Below, piece by piece: positions 11,527 to 19,438 of a stretch of DNA of 21,624 nt (the stretch's first letter is position 1; each line of letters starts with the position of its first letter). The translations under genes and the position numbers were made by a program. The notes beneath the pieces are model-generated. The model ran no database searches, had not been told where the DNA came from, and worked only from the letters and a program-made list of their open reading frames with translations. This DNA is from GCA-002688135 sp964536565 (GTDB lineage: Bacteria; Patescibacteriota; Patescibacteriia; Magasanikbacterales; GCA-002688135), in the NCBI GenBank assembly GCA_964536565.1, contig CAZHXK010000014.1:1-21624 (forward strand), in the 5' to 3' direction.

Positions 11527-14090
11527 GCAAAAATCGCTTTCACGATCTCAACCATAACAAGATTAACCAAGCCAACTATAAACACCACCATCCACCCAAA
11601 CCCATCTAAGGGAACAACACGAAGTAAATCCCGGAACACAGGTACATACAGCGCTATAAAATAAAACGCATACGATACACCAAGACTCAACAACAGCGCA
11701 GGATTATTGAAAGGATTTATTGTATAAATTGGACGAGTTAAGCTCTTCAGCGCAAACGCTGTAAAGAACGTATCTATTCCCAAAATCACAAAAGATACAG
11801 ATCGTGCATACACAATATCTCCTGTTCGATAATACAACCAGTAGAATGTTATAAATAACAATATACTTGAAATCAGACCCACACCAAAGATAATCGTTTT
11901 AGACACAGGAGCAAGTAATGGCGCATTAACCGGACGAGGACCCGAGTGCATCTGATTCTCCTCTGCTGGCTCAAACACATATGCCAATCCCGGAAGCGCA
12001 TCCTCAATGATATTCACCCATAAAATCTGCGCCGGCAAAAAAGGAAGCGGGAGTCCAAATAGTAACGAACAAATAATGGCGACAGCCGCAGTAAAACTTC
12101 CAAACAACAAAAACGTGACCACCTTCTGAACATTTGAAAAAATACGACGTCCACCTCGAATCGCTTCAACAATCGAATTAAAATCGTTATCCAGCAAAAC
12201 CATATCGGCAGAATGCTTAGCAATATCATGAGCAGTTCCTACAGCAACACCAATCTCAGCCTTCTTCAGCGCGGCGGTATCATTAATACCATCCCCTGTC
12301 ATCGCAACAACATGCTTCTGCTTTTGCAATGCCTCAATAATTCGCAACTTATCCAGTGGTGATATACGAGCAAACACAGAAGTCTTCTTAAGACACTTAC
12401 CAAGCTCCACATCAGACATCTTCATAATAGCAGCTCCATCAATCACATCAGCTTCTTGAGCTACGATCCCAGCGTCATGAGCTATAGCCAAAGCAGTCTT
12501 AGGATTATCACCTGTGATCATAATAACTCGAACGCCCGCTTCCTGTGCCTTCGCAATTGAATCCACAACACTATCACGCAATGGATCCGCAATAACTCCA
12601 ATACCAAGAAACTCCAACTTCTGCTTCATAACATCTGCAACATCTCCGAAACGACCTGATTCATTTTTTACAACAAATCGAGCAGCACCAATCACCCTCA
12701 TACCCTCATTCGAACGCCTCGAAATCTCATTCGCCCACTTTTTTCGTTCCGGTGCAGACATATCTGCCTGTGCCAACAAACGTTCAGGCGCACCAACTAA
12801 GTAAGCCGTAGGTGCTCCATCATGCTCATACAAAGTTGCACGAAACTTATATTTCGAATCAAACGGAATCATATCCAACCGATTCCTCACACGATCCTTT
12901 TCTTGAGAAGCCAAACCACGAGTAACAGCATATGAAAACAACGCCTGTTCTGTCGGTGTGCCAAACAGATTCCATTTCTCAGGTTTATCCATCGAATTCT
13001 CAACACGAACTCCAGATCCGAAATATAATGCCTTTAATAAATCCTTATCAGATGAAACAGACATCATCTCGGTCATGACCATCGCCCCTTGTGTCAATGT
13101 TCCCGTTTTATCTGTGCAAATAACCGTAACAGCACCAAGCGTTTCAACAGCAAGCAAATTCCGAATCAGCACCTGATCCTCAAGCATTTGTCGTGCACCC
13201 AAAGCTAACATCGCCGTCACGCTAATCACCAAACCTTCAGGAATAGATGACACAGCAACTGCTATCGCCGTCTCCAGCGACAATACCAACCCCACACCCT
13301 TCAGCATTGAGATAATAAACAACACAGCAATCATTACCAGAATCACTATCGTCAACCAACGAACAAACTGTTTCAAATTCTGCTGCAGCGGAGTCACAGG
13401 ATCCTCAATTTCACCAAGCTTCTGAGCGATCTTCGCAAATTCTGTATGACTCCCCGTAGCAACAACCACTCCTAACGCCTCACCGGAAGCAATCACCGTA
13501 CCCTGAAAACACATATTCGTTCTATCCGGCAATCCCACCCCAACATCTACAGCCTGAGCAGATTTTTTTGATGGTGAGGATTCTCCTGTTAACTCAGCTT
13601 CAACTACCTCGAAATTGTTCGTTTTAAATAAACGCGCATCAGCTGGCACACGATCACCAGCCTGCAACACCAATACATCACCCACCACAACATCAGAAAG
13701 CGGAATCTGTGTTTCACCTCCATCACGTATCACTCTTGCTGTAAGCGCTAACAAAGATTTCAACAAACGAAATGCGCGTTCCGCTCGATACTCCTGCACA
13801 AAACCAAACATCACCGTGATCAAAACCGTAATCGCGATAATGATCGCATCAGATTCCTCACCCAATGCCCAAGCAGTAAAGCCAGCCATGACCAAAAGAA
13901 TCGTAAGTGAGCCCTTAAACTGCGAGAAGAAAATAGACCAACCTGAAGGACGCTTCGGTTCAGGTAATGCATTCAAACCATCATTACCAAGTCGTTTTTT
14001 CGCTTGAATTTTGGTTAAACCTTTTTTACCGGACTTTAAAGCATCAAAAACTGCCTTTGCTGATACGTTGTGCCAGTCGAGTTGTTTCAT
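11508..14090 (-). CDS. P-type cation-transporting ATPase (P2/Ca2+-ATPase-like)
   Basis: This is an 860-residue membrane pump of the PII class. It has an N-terminal cation-ATPase domain (LDWHNVSAKAVFDAL), TGES at 168-171 (A domain) and PEGL at 284-287 in membrane helix 4. The phosphorylation site is D327 in DKTGTLT. MITGDNP lies at about 524-530 and the hinge TGDGINDTAALK at 598-609. About ten membrane segments are present, as expected. The TM6 ion site reads N693-I-I-E-D697 where SERCA has NLVTD, and TM5 (LLFGSFTAAVAIICSLLFGL) lacks the Asn/Glu ligands of Ca2+ pumps, so the ion is uncertain. In the N domain VGAPE replaces the usual KGAPE. The extended -10 TGATAAACT ends 8 nt before the ATG. 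Confidence 0.93.
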   Translation of the reverse strand: MKQLDWHNVSAKAVFDALKSGKKGLTKIQAKKRLGNDGLNALPEPKRPSGWSIFFSQFKGSLTILLVMAGFTAWALGEESDAIIIAITVLITVMFGFVQEYRAERAFRLLKSLLALTARVIRDGGETQIPLSDVVVGDVLVLQAGDRVPADARLFKTNNFEVVEAELTGESSPSKKSAQAVDVGVGLPDRTNMCFQGTVIASGEALGVVVATGSHTEFAKIAQKLGEIEDPVTPLQQNLKQFVRWLTIVILVMIAVLFIISMLKGVGLVLSLETAIAVAVSSIPEGLVISVTAMLALGARQMLEDQVLIRNLLAVETLGAVTVICTDKTGTLTQGAMVMTEMMSVSSDKDLLKALYFGSGVRVENSMDKPEKWNLFGTPTEQALFSYAVTRGLASQEKDRVRNRLDMIPFDSKYKFRATLYEHDGAPTAYLVGAPERLLAQADMSAPERKKWANEISRRSNEGMRVIGAARFVVKNESGRFGDVADVMKQKLEFLGIGVIADPLRDSVVDSIAKAQEAGVRVIMITGDNPKTALAIAHDAGIVAQEADVIDGAAIMKMSDVELGKCLKKTSVFARISPLDKLRIIEALQKQKHVVAMTGDGINDTAALKKAEIGVAVGTAHDIAKHSADMVLLDNDFNSIVEAIRGGRRIFSNVQKVVTFLLFGSFTAAVAIICSLLFGLPLPFLPAQILWVNIIEDALPGLAYVFEPAEENQMHSGPRPVNAPLLAPVSKTIIFGVGLISSILLFITFYWLYYRTGDIVYARSVSFVILGIDTFFTAFALKSLTRPIYTINPFNNPALLLSLGVSYAFYFIALYVPVFRDLLRVVPLDGFGWMVVFIVGLVNLVMVEIVKAIFARQKFV

Positions 14091-14098
14091 AGTTCTCT

Positions 14099-14107
14099 AG
14101 TTTATCA
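14099..14107 (-). promoter_or_regulatory. Extended -10 promoter of the P-type ATPase gene
   Basis: TGATAAACT on the minus strand, after the efp terminator, with the -10 ending 8 nt before the ATG at 14090. The -35 region would be the terminator T-tract and is not recognisable. Confidence 0.4.
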
Positions 14108-14117
14108 ATTTTTCGCA

Positions 14118-14141
14118 ACAAAAAAAAGCGCCGAAGCGCTT
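14118..14141 (-). terminator. Rho-independent terminator of the rpsF-efp operon
   Basis: On the minus strand AAGCGC-TTCG-GCGCTT forms a stem with a stable UUCG tetraloop, followed by T's. It starts about 20 nt after the efp stop. Confidence 0.9.
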
Positions 14142-14162
14142 ATGTAACCAATCACAACAACA

Positions 14163-14726
14163 CTACTTGGCCCGTTCAACATAATCACCAGTTTCCGTAT
14201 TAATCACAATAGACTCCCCCTCTTTGATAAACAATGGAGCTCGTACCATTGTCCCATTCTCCAACTCAACATCTTTCTGAACATTGCCACTCGCCGTATC
14301 ACCCTTCACAGCCTCTGGCGCCTTTACTACCTTCATCGTAACTTTCTTTGGCAATGACACAGACAATGCAGTCTGATCATCCATGACAATCACAACCTCC
14401 TGACCTTCATTCAAAAATTTAACTGCATCACCGGCAACATCCGCAGAAACACTTACTTGCTCATACGTTTTATTATCCATAAACGCCAATCCCTGAGTAT
14501 CAGCATACAAATACTGCATATTTCGACGCTGCACACTCACTATCTCAAAATTATCACTGTCCTTAAAATTCACCTCCAAAACTTTGCCTGTGCTCAAATT
14601 CTTCATACGTGTTCGAGAAAACGCAGAACCTTTACCCGGACTAATATGTTGAAAATCAACAACCTCAAATAAACCATTTCGATAGTCTAAAATTTTCCCA
14701 TTTGAAATGTCAGAAATTTTTCCCAT
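14163..14726 (-). CDS. efp: Translation elongation factor P
   Basis: EF-P binds stalled ribosomes and helps peptide bonds form at consecutive prolines. It has 187 residues in three domains, normal for the family. The N-terminal KOW-like domain carries the modification loop SPGKGSAF with Lys32 at the tip, equivalent to E. coli Lys34. VKGDTASG and APLFIKEGESIVINTETGDY are standard domain II/III signatures. The start ATG 14726 lies 3 nt after the stop of the EpmA-like gene, so the two are translated from one message. The Lys at the tip and the adjacent ligase gene suggest beta-lysylation-type modification. It ends the ribosomal operon before a strong terminator. Confidence 0.97.
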   Translation of the reverse strand: MGKISDISNGKILDYRNGLFEVVDFQHISPGKGSAFSRTRMKNLSTGKVLEVNFKDSDNFEIVSVQRRNMQYLYADTQGLAFMDNKTYEQVSVSADVAGDAVKFLNEGQEVVIVMDDQTALSVSLPKKVTMKVVKAPEAVKGDTASGNVQKDVELENGTMVRAPLFIKEGESIVINTETGDYVERAK

Positions 14727-14729
14727 ATA

Positions 14730-15710
14730 CTATTCATTAAATAATTCCGCTGCTGGAAACGCAAGAACATCTCCAATTTTTTTTGTACCAATAAGCGCCA
14801 TAACCAAACGATCAACTCCAAGTGCAATACCTGCCGACGGCTTCATTGCAGACAACGCATCAACAAAATCGTCATCAATATCGTACACACTTCGCCCCAG
14901 CGCAGCCCGAAGCCTCTGTTCTTCTAATAAACGTTCTCGCTGTTCTTCTCCATCAATCAACTCAGAAAAACCATTTGCGATTTCAATACCATCTATATAC
15001 AACTCAACACGTTCCGCATATCGCTCGTCATCCTTCTTCAGACGAGATAATGCCGCCATCTGACTCGGATAATCATACACCATACATGGACGATCAACTC
15101 CCAGCTTTGGCTCAATCTCCCTTAAAAAAACCCGGTAGAATACATCTTCATATCGATCATGCTCGCTAACCTCGTATCCACGCTCAGTTACAAATCCTAT
15201 CAGAGATTCCTCTTCGAGCAAATCATTCAAATCAATATCGCAATACATTCGAAACAAGTCTCGCATTGAAAATCGATCACACGCCACATCGGACTTTTGG
15301 AGCGCCGAAAGCAAATTATCAATATCATCCATTAACTCAGTGTAATCTGCATGAGCACGATACCACTCCAACATCGTAAATTCAGGATTATGCAATCCAC
15401 CGAATGCTTCCTTATTTCTAAAACACGGACCCATATCATATATCTTCTCAAATCCAGCCGCCAGCAACTTCTTACACACATACTCGGGCGATGTGATGAG
15501 TCGAGCATCATGCGTATGTTCATGCACATCCGTAACTTTCGTATCAAATGGATCCAAATACGGCTCTTGTCCAGCCAACCGAATCATTCGCGGAGTCTGA
15601 ACCTCAACAAAATCACGGGAATCAAAAAAGTCCCGGATACCCCGGACTATTTCTGAACGCCTCCTCAAGTTACTTTGCAAACCCTCATCCTGTAGTCGCT
15701 TCCAGCTCAT
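14730..15710 (-). CDS. epmA: EF-P lysine ligase EpmA (GenX/PoxA/YjeA)
   Basis: This is a paralogue of class II lysyl-tRNA synthetase without the anticodon-binding domain. It attaches (beta-)lysine to the tip lysine of EF-P. Its 326 residues match the short EpmA length, against about 500 for LysRS. The protein starts directly with the catalytic-domain helix (RRRSEIVRGIRDFFDSRDF) and VQTPRM (motif 1 region). Motif 2 is MGPCFRNKEAFGGLHNPEF (about 93-111), with LEWYRA next. Motif 3 is GIALGVDRLVM (294-304). It lies between rpsR (11 nt) and efp (3 nt). EpmB, the lysine 2,3-aminomutase that supplies beta-lysine in E. coli, is not in the window. Confidence 0.93.
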   Translation of the reverse strand: MSWKRLQDEGLQSNLRRRSEIVRGIRDFFDSRDFVEVQTPRMIRLAGQEPYLDPFDTKVTDVHEHTHDARLITSPEYVCKKLLAAGFEKIYDMGPCFRNKEAFGGLHNPEFTMLEWYRAHADYTELMDDIDNLLSALQKSDVACDRFSMRDLFRMYCDIDLNDLLEEESLIGFVTERGYEVSEHDRYEDVFYRVFLREIEPKLGVDRPCMVYDYPSQMAALSRLKKDDERYAERVELYIDGIEIANGFSELIDGEEQRERLLEEQRLRAALGRSVYDIDDDFVDALSAMKPSAGIALGVDRLVMALIGTKKIGDVLAFPAAELFNE

Positions 15711-15721
15711 AAAAAAGCTTT

Positions 15722-15937
15722 CTAGCGTCCTCCGATGAATGGCAACAAGCCCATAATACGAGCCTGCTTAATTGCTTTCGTAACCTTACGTTGATGCAAA
15801 GCACAGTTTCCTGTTCGTTTGCGAGCAACAATAGATTTATAAGGAGTCAAAAACTTCTGCAAAATTGTAGAATCCTTATAGTCGATTGGTGTTTGATTGA
15901 CACAGAAGTGACAAACTTTATGTTTCTTTAAAGCCAT
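15722..15937 (-). CDS. rpsR: Ribosomal protein S18, zinc-binding form
   Basis: This 71-residue small-subunit protein forms a dimer with S6 on the central domain of 16S rRNA. ATG 15937 gives MALKKHKVCHFC. Cys9, Cys12, Cys45 and His48 (CHFC...CALH) form a zinc-ribbon set, so this is the C+ type. DYKDSTILQKFLTPYKSI, ARKRTG and HQRKVTKAIKQARIMGLLPF are diagnostic. It lies 4 nt after ssb in the classical rpsF-ssb-rpsR order. No SD is present, so translation is probably coupled. Confidence 0.97.
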   Translation of the reverse strand: MALKKHKVCHFCVNQTPIDYKDSTILQKFLTPYKSIVARKRTGNCALHQRKVTKAIKQARIMGLLPFIGGR

Positions 15938-15941
15938 AGAT

Positions 15942-16466
15942 TTAAAACGGAATATCTTCGATTCGAATTTTATCACCAGCTGGAGCAGCCTCCTCATCCA
16001 ACGAAATTGTTGGCAACTGTTCCTCAGCTTGCGGCGGAGCCGACTGTCGCTGATTACCAGATGATTGATTGTTATAATTATTGTTTGATTGCCAGTTATT
16101 ACCTTGTGACTGCTGATTCGCATTACCACCCTGTCCTTTATCCAGCATGATCATTTGTTCACAGATAATCTCTGTTCGTGAGCGACTCACACCATCCTGG
16201 CCATCCCATGTGCGTGTCTGCAAACGTCCTTCCAAATACACTTTTCGTCCTTTTGCTAGAAACTGATTACAAATTTCAGCCAACTTACCCCATACAACCA
16301 CATTGTGAAATTCAACATCATCTCGCTTGTTTCCTTCCTTATCATTGAACGAGCGATTCGTCGCAACAGAGAAATTCGCAACAGACTGCCCTGAAGGCAA
16401 CTGCTTCATCTCAACATCACGCGTTAAATTCCCGATTACTTGTGCACGGTTCAAGTAGTAGGCCAT
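15942..16466 (-). CDS. ssb: Single-stranded DNA-binding protein
   Basis: This 174-residue protein covers single-stranded DNA in replication and repair and recruits partners through its tail. Residues 1-110 are the OB fold (LNRAQVIGNLTRDVEMKQLP, VANFSVATNRSF, VVVWGKLAEICNQFLAKG, VYLEGRLQTRTW). A Gln/Asn/Gly-rich disordered linker follows (about 113-150). The C-terminal tip IRIEDIPF is the acidic partner-binding peptide. The start is ATG 16466, 28 nt after rpsF. It is the middle gene of the rpsF-ssb-rpsR operon. Confidence 0.97.
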   Translation of the reverse strand: MAYYLNRAQVIGNLTRDVEMKQLPSGQSVANFSVATNRSFNDKEGNKRDDVEFHNVVVWGKLAEICNQFLAKGRKVYLEGRLQTRTWDGQDGVSRSRTEIICEQMIMLDKGQGGNANQQSQGNNWQSNNNYNNQSSGNQRQSAPPQAEEQLPTISLDEEAAPAGDKIRIEDIPF

Positions 16467-16494
16467 ATCTCATCAATTAAATTTGTAATACCCT

Positions 16495-17028
16495 TTAAAG
16501 GTTCTCTGGTGTAACTTCTTCGTTCAACAAAGCATCAATTCGCTTATCAAGCTCTTCTTGTGACAACTGCTTTTTCTCTTCCTTCGCAGGAGCAGCCACA
16601 GGAGCTTTTTCAGCACTTGCTGTTCGAATAGCAATTTCAGGCTCAAGAACCTTCTTCGCTGCAACCTTCTTAACAACAGGACCAGCTTCAGCTGACGCAA
16701 AAGTTGTACCAGTTGATTTCTCTTCACGCTTTTCCTGCTGTTGAGCACGGACGCGGACAACACTTCGAGAAATTCCTTTCACAAAACGAATCTTCTCTTT
16801 AAATTCCACAACCTTCTCTGGTTCGATATCAAACTCAATCAACGCGAACGTTCCGTGAGCTTGTTTTCCAGGGAATGGATACGCTAAACGTTGCTTTCCC
16901 ATGTTCTGATCTGCAACATTTTTGGCACCAACATCCAAAAGCGCCTGCTTGATAACTCCAAGCAAGTCTTTAACTTCATCTTCTGTGACATTCTGCGAAA
17001 TTACGCAAAAGTATTCGTATTGCTTCAT
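16495..17028 (-). CDS. rpsF: Ribosomal protein S6 with a long C-terminal extension
   Basis: This small-subunit protein pairs with S18. The S6 core is residues 1-100: MKQYEYFCVISQNVTEDEV, ADQNMGKQRLAYPFPGKQAHG, FALIEFDIEP and VKGISRSVVRVRA. It then extends by about 75 residues of Ala/Lys/Glu-rich sequence (VKKVAAKKVLEPE, APAKEEKKQLSQEELDKRID) to 177 in total, against about 95-135 normally. The start ATG 17028 was chosen because the core begins here; upstream codons are leader sequence. No SD is seen. The predicted -10 (TATGAT, 17097-17092) and a perfect 17-bp palindrome lie in the leader. Confidence 0.95.
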   Translation of the reverse strand: MKQYEYFCVISQNVTEDEVKDLLGVIKQALLDVGAKNVADQNMGKQRLAYPFPGKQAHGTFALIEFDIEPEKVVEFKEKIRFVKGISRSVVRVRAQQQEKREEKSTGTTFASAEAGPVVKKVAAKKVLEPEIAIRTASAEKAPVAAPAKEEKKQLSQEELDKRIDALLNEEVTPENL

Positions 17029-17073
17029 ATTTACTAAAGATTTCGGTCCAAAACCAAAACCCAACTCTAAATT

Positions 17074-17090
17074 GATTACGCCGCGTAATC
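17074..17090 (-). promoter_or_regulatory. Perfect palindrome at the start of the rpsF operon leader
   Basis: GATTACGC-C-GCGTAATC (plus-strand reading) is a perfect 8-bp inverted repeat around one base. It begins just after a -10-like TATGAT (17097-17092, minus strand), so it spans the predicted transcription start. It may be an operator or a 5' RNA hairpin. An S6:S18 autoregulatory leader is conceivable, but the hallmark bulged CCG stem was not clearly found. Confidence 0.5.
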
Positions 17091-17147
17091 TATCATATCG
17101 GCCAATTTAGCGCAAGCTGACTACGCCACCCTCGAGACTCATACCTG

Positions 17148-17483
17148 TCACAGAACCTTACCATCTTTCTTATATCCTGGATTCATAACCTTAACAACCC
17201 ACTTCTCAGAAATGCCCGTACCTCGAGTCACACCACCCAACTCAAACTCTTGTGCACTATATTCGTCCCCCGGCTTTGGATAGATAATCTCAACACCCTC
17301 CGTTTTCATCAATAAACTCGTCAGTCTATCAAACAATGCCTGATATGTACCAAAATCCGATGTACCGTTCGGGTCTATTGCGTACATAGCATTGTCAACT
17401 ATGTCATATGCAGCACCTGGCACAAGCTCTCCATCACTAACTAACTTCTCAAATTTTTGCTGCAGCGACCCAACAGCCTTCAA
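17148..17483 (-). CDS. GrpE-like C-terminal domain, in frame with the upstream acidic protein across a TAG
   Basis: This 111-codon frame begins at the first possible start (TTG 17483). The reading frame is open back through 19 more sense codons (DSGEQLSPLAEEAKSLVED) to TAG 17543-17541, which ends the upstream gene in the same frame. There is no ATG or GTG in that stretch and no SD at the TTG. The end (LFDRLTSLLMKTEGVEIIYP, then KWVVKVMNPGYKKDGKVL) resembles the beta head of GrpE, but the usual RxAxV after KVL is missing. It is probably the C-terminal domain of one long protein, made by readthrough or separated by a nonsense mutation (CAG to TAG). An independent gene with TTG or CTG start is less likely. 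Confidence 0.6.
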   Translation of the reverse strand: MKAVGSLQQKFEKLVSDGELVPGAAYDIVDNAMYAIDPNGTSDFGTYQALFDRLTSLLMKTEGVEIIYPKPGDEYSAQEFELGGVTRGTGISEKWVVKVMNPGYKKDGKVL

Positions 17484-17540
17484 ATCTTCAACCAGAGACT
17501 TAGCCTCTTCTGCAAGTGGTGACAGCTGCTCTCCCGAGTC

Positions 17541-19187
17541 CTAACTTTCTACTTTTTTTGAATCCTGAGCCTCTCCGGTCTCCGCCCCACCAAACAAATC
17601 ATCTTCATCTCCTGCTGCTTCAAGTGACGTCTGTGGATTTTCCGATGGATCCTCTGCTGTGCCAGTCGTTTCACCTGCTGGTTCGGGTTCATTAGCAGCT
17701 TCCTCAGCATCCTCAGCATCCTCATTCTCTTCTTCGTCGTCAGCAAGCTCAAACAAATCATCCGAAGATGCATCAACACCATCAACTTCTGACTCCGGCT
17801 CCACCTCTCCCGAAGCTGATGCCGAAACTTCTGGTGATGTTTCGTCATCCAAATCCTCGGTATCCTGTTCAGGACCCCGCAAGCCCCCCGCATCCTGAGA
17901 TGTTTCAGATGAACCCGACACTCCTCCGCGAGTCTTCATATATCGACGACGTGTTTTTGCCATCACATTTTTTCTGCGAGTTTCAGGAACATCTTCTGTT
18001 TGAAGCGAAACTCGTTCCTCACTCAAAACCTGATTGAATAATTGTTTATATTGATTCCAATCTGTAGCAGTAACGACTGCTTGCACCTGACGACGTTGAA
18101 TTGGTTTCACCCACCCATCAACTTCAAACGCCTTCGCAGGATCAATACCCTCAACTGTAGCTTCAGGAGTACTTTCGCCCGACAAAATAGCTTGCACACG
18201 ATCACGAACACCAAACGCAGTCGTTACACCAGCAAAACGAATCGCTGAATCAGCCTCATCACTTGCCTCCGCCGCAGCTATCGCAGCAGCAAGCGCTTCT
18301 ACTGTAACCTCCCCGCCTTCTTCATCAAAAAAGTGGTCATACTCATCAAACACAGCCAAAACCTCAGCAGTTGTCGTAGCTGCCTCAACAGCATTCATAA
18401 GTTGTTCTGATAACTCATCAACCTCCTGTTCCGCTGTTTCTTCAGATCCATCCTCCACATCAATATCAAAAGACTCAACTTCATCCTCAGCCAACTCACC
18501 ATCCTCTTCATCAGCCTCAGGAGTCGCATGATCCTCGATAGAACCCTCTTCATCAACCTCTAATGCATCAGACTCCTCCTCAGCAGAAGCATCACCAACA
18601 TCACCCTCTTCATCAACGTCATAACTCTCAACATCCTCCTCATCTGCGATAGGCGACTCATAATCCTCATGCTCTGAACCGTCCATCACCTCAGCAATAG
18701 CCTCGTTAAGCCCAGACTCGAGCGCCGCAGCCTCCACAGTCAGCTCACTCAAAATCGCATCTACCTCCGCCTCATCAATATTTAAATCACTCCTCTCCGC
18801 AATCTCCATCAATACATTTTCTAATTCATGATTCGCCTCATCAACACCAGCATTAACGTGCTGCACCAACTCCTTCAAATCCACAATCATCTGATCTCTC
18901 ATGACTCCTTTAATTTTCTCCAACTGTTTTCTACCCTCTTCTTCTGCCATTGCTTCAAACCGATCCTCAGCTTCTAACTTAGCAACTTCCTTTTCCCATC
19001 TATTTCCTCCACCGAAAAAATCCGCGATCTTATCAAGCGCGTTAGGTCCTTTTGCTGCTTTTGCTAAATCCTCCTGAGTCGCATTCTCCGGAAGAGCTGA
19101 ATTCTCCTCTCCCCACTTAGGTTCCTCATATTGATCGGGAATTCCATGAACATCTCCACTCTTTTTCTTTTTTCCAAATCCAAACAT
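17541..19187 (-). CDS. Long acidic, low-complexity protein of unknown function
   Basis: About 548 residues, with no signal peptide or membrane helix. The N-terminus is Lys/Gly-rich (MFGFGKKKK). Residues about 60-165 are helical and probably coiled coil (NRWEKEVAKLEAEDRFEAMA, LKELVQHVNAGVDEANHELE). A very acidic Glu/Asp/Ser stretch follows (about 170-260), then Ala-rich helices (VEALAAAIAAAEAS). A more ordered region (about 320-410) carries WVKPIQRRQVQAVVTATDWN and a basic patch (KTRRRYMKTRGG). A second acidic tail runs to TAG 17541. ATG 19187 is used; an in-frame TTG at 19193 sits at better SD distance (GGGGAG) and is a real alternative. It lies 10 nt after the small 19198-19371 gene. The same frame continues beyond the TAG into a GrpE-like domain. 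Confidence 0.75.
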   Translation of the reverse strand: MFGFGKKKKSGDVHGIPDQYEEPKWGEENSALPENATQEDLAKAAKGPNALDKIADFFGGGNRWEKEVAKLEAEDRFEAMAEEEGRKQLEKIKGVMRDQMIVDLKELVQHVNAGVDEANHELENVLMEIAERSDLNIDEAEVDAILSELTVEAAALESGLNEAIAEVMDGSEHEDYESPIADEEDVESYDVDEEGDVGDASAEEESDALEVDEEGSIEDHATPEADEEDGELAEDEVESFDIDVEDGSEETAEQEVDELSEQLMNAVEAATTTAEVLAVFDEYDHFFDEEGGEVTVEALAAAIAAAEASDEADSAIRFAGVTTAFGVRDRVQAILSGESTPEATVEGIDPAKAFEVDGWVKPIQRRQVQAVVTATDWNQYKQLFNQVLSEERVSLQTEDVPETRRKNVMAKTRRRYMKTRGGVSGSSETSQDAGGLRGPEQDTEDLDDETSPEVSASASGEVEPESEVDGVDASSDDLFELADDEEENEDAEDAEEAANEPEPAGETTGTAEDPSENPQTSLEAAGDEDDLFGGAETGEAQDSKKVES

Positions 19188-19197
19188 AGACAAAAGA

Positions 19198-19371
19198 TTA
19201 CTCCCCTTTTAATTTCTTTTTCAAATCCTCAGCTTTTTTAAGTTCAGCATCCTTCACAATACGACTCATGGCTGCACTCCGCTTTTTCGCAAGCTCCTGA
19301 TGACCCAAAGCAAACTTTTCAGAAGCTTCTGAAATACGCGCCACCTGATCATCAATTTCGTCGTTTGGCAT
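19198..19371 (-). CDS. Small charged helical protein
   Basis: This 57-residue protein (starting MPNDEIDDQVARISEASEKF) is predicted to be almost entirely helical, with a Lys-rich end (AEDLKKKLKGE). There is no membrane segment and I recognise no family. The ATG at 19371 has a good SD (GAGGAG, 5-6 nt upstream) and a promoter with extended -10 upstream, so the coding call is firm despite its size. It is the first gene of the unit with the long acidic protein (gap 10 nt), and the two may work together. Confidence 0.75.
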   Translation of the reverse strand: MPNDEIDDQVARISEASEKFALGHQELAKKRSAAMSRIVKDAELKKAEDLKKKLKGE

Positions 19372-19396
19372 AATTCTCCTCAATAAATAGTCATAT

Positions 19397-19425
19397 ATGA
19401 TATCATTTGTGTACCTAAGTAGCAA
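19397..19425 (-). promoter_or_regulatory. Promoter of the 19371 unit, with palindromic -10
   Basis: The minus strand has TTGCTA (19425-19420), 17 nt and TATCAT (19402-19397), preceded by TGA (extended -10). The core ATGATATCAT (19397-19406) is a perfect 10-bp palindrome, so TGA-TATCAT is also read on the plus strand at 19398-19406. There it could start comM near 19413, 26 nt before its ATG. Confidence 0.6.
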
Positions 19426-19438
19426 TTAACAAACATGT

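Noticed and set aside
17028..17070. GGTTTTGGTTTTGG run in the rpsF leader as a G-quadruplex
   Set aside because: Only three G-runs of two or three bases are present; not enough for a stable four-stranded structure.
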